Below, in pieces: positions 4,929-5,076 of a stretch of 5,076 nucleotides of DNA. Each line of letters opens with the position of its first letter. Within the stretch, counting starts at the first letter, position 1. The position numbers and the translations under genes were made by a program. A model generated the notes under the pieces. It was not told where the DNA came from. It searched no databases and worked only from the letters and a program-made list of their open reading frames with translations. The DNA is taken from the NCBI GenBank assembly GCA_026388915.1, contig JAPLIW010000193.1, positions 1 through 5,076 on the forward strand, written 5' to 3'. Source of the DNA: Deltaproteobacteria bacterium. Its GTDB lineage: Bacteria; Desulfobacterota; SM23-61.

Positions 4929-5076
4929 AGCGGTAAGTTTCCCAATCGATATGGCTTGGCAAAATCTGGATATTTTGCAGGTTAAGGGTATGGAAAACTT
5001 GGCCTGCTGCTTATACAGAGGTGACAGGCTTATCCCCTAAGCAAATTCATATGTTTTTAAACAGCTAAATTGATAC

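Larger units (their letters stand above)
4479..5076. other. Gene-free intergenic region rich in palindromes and repeats
   Basis: About 600 nt contain no convincing protein gene on either strand. From left to right the region holds the ribosome binding site and leader of the HAD gene, a perfect 20-nt palindrome, a small hairpin, an AT-rich putative promoter, two overlapping minus-strand open stretches without a good start, a nested palindrome, a short copy of the CGCAGAGA-type repeat, a 26-nt-period direct repeat, the better C/G-run element, and a 7-bp hairpin GCAAAAT/ATTTTGC (4959-4965 with 4972-4978). The last 150 nt are otherwise plain AT-rich DNA. Confidence 0.7.

Noticed and set aside
4951..5040. 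Plus-strand 29-codon open frame starting with ATG 4951
   Set aside because: There is no ribosome binding site, it contains a 7-bp hairpin, and this length is expected by chance in AT-rich DNA.

Overview
The window is a bacterial chromosome segment with GC-rich genes separated by AT-richer gaps full of small repeats. No rRNA, tRNA, CRISPR array or transposase was found. The compact dpp/opp-type layout, strong G/C preference at third codon positions and scattered C/G-run palindromes and short-period arrays would fit an environmental Desulfobacterota-like genome. That placement is a weak inference from style; no taxonomic marker gene is present.

Layout: (1) 1-657, plus strand, 3' part of a DppC/OppC-type peptide transporter permease cut by the window edge. 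(2) 658-929, a 272-nt gap made largely of short-period repeats, which splits the permease from its ATPases. (3) 930-1904 and 1910-2917, two consecutive ATPases of the DppD and DppF type, five nucleotides apart. (4) 2918-3004, a short gap holding a C/G-run inverted repeat. (5) 3005-3862, a nitrilase-superfamily C-N hydrolase with features of the aliphatic amidase/formamidase branch. (6) 3863-3920, a strong hairpin between convergent genes. (7) 3921-4478, minus strand, a small HAD-fold phosphatase resembling the NT5C 5'(3')-deoxyribonucleotidase group. (8) 4479-5076, about 600 nt without a convincing gene but dense in palindromes, including a second, better preserved copy of the C/G-run element.

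How the genes may work together: permease, DppD and DppF are the inner-membrane pore and the two ATP-hydrolysing subunits of one importer for a short peptide or similar small solute. The second permease and the binding protein are presumably upstream of the window. The hydrolase follows on the same strand after 87 nt and may act on an amide delivered by this importer; this rests on position only. The HAD phosphatase is transcribed convergently with its own strong ribosome binding site and is probably unrelated.

The genes belong to well-known families. The more unusual material is extragenic: at least three small repeat or palindrome types sit in the gaps, two of them present at both ends of the window. 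I see no convincing new multi-gene system.
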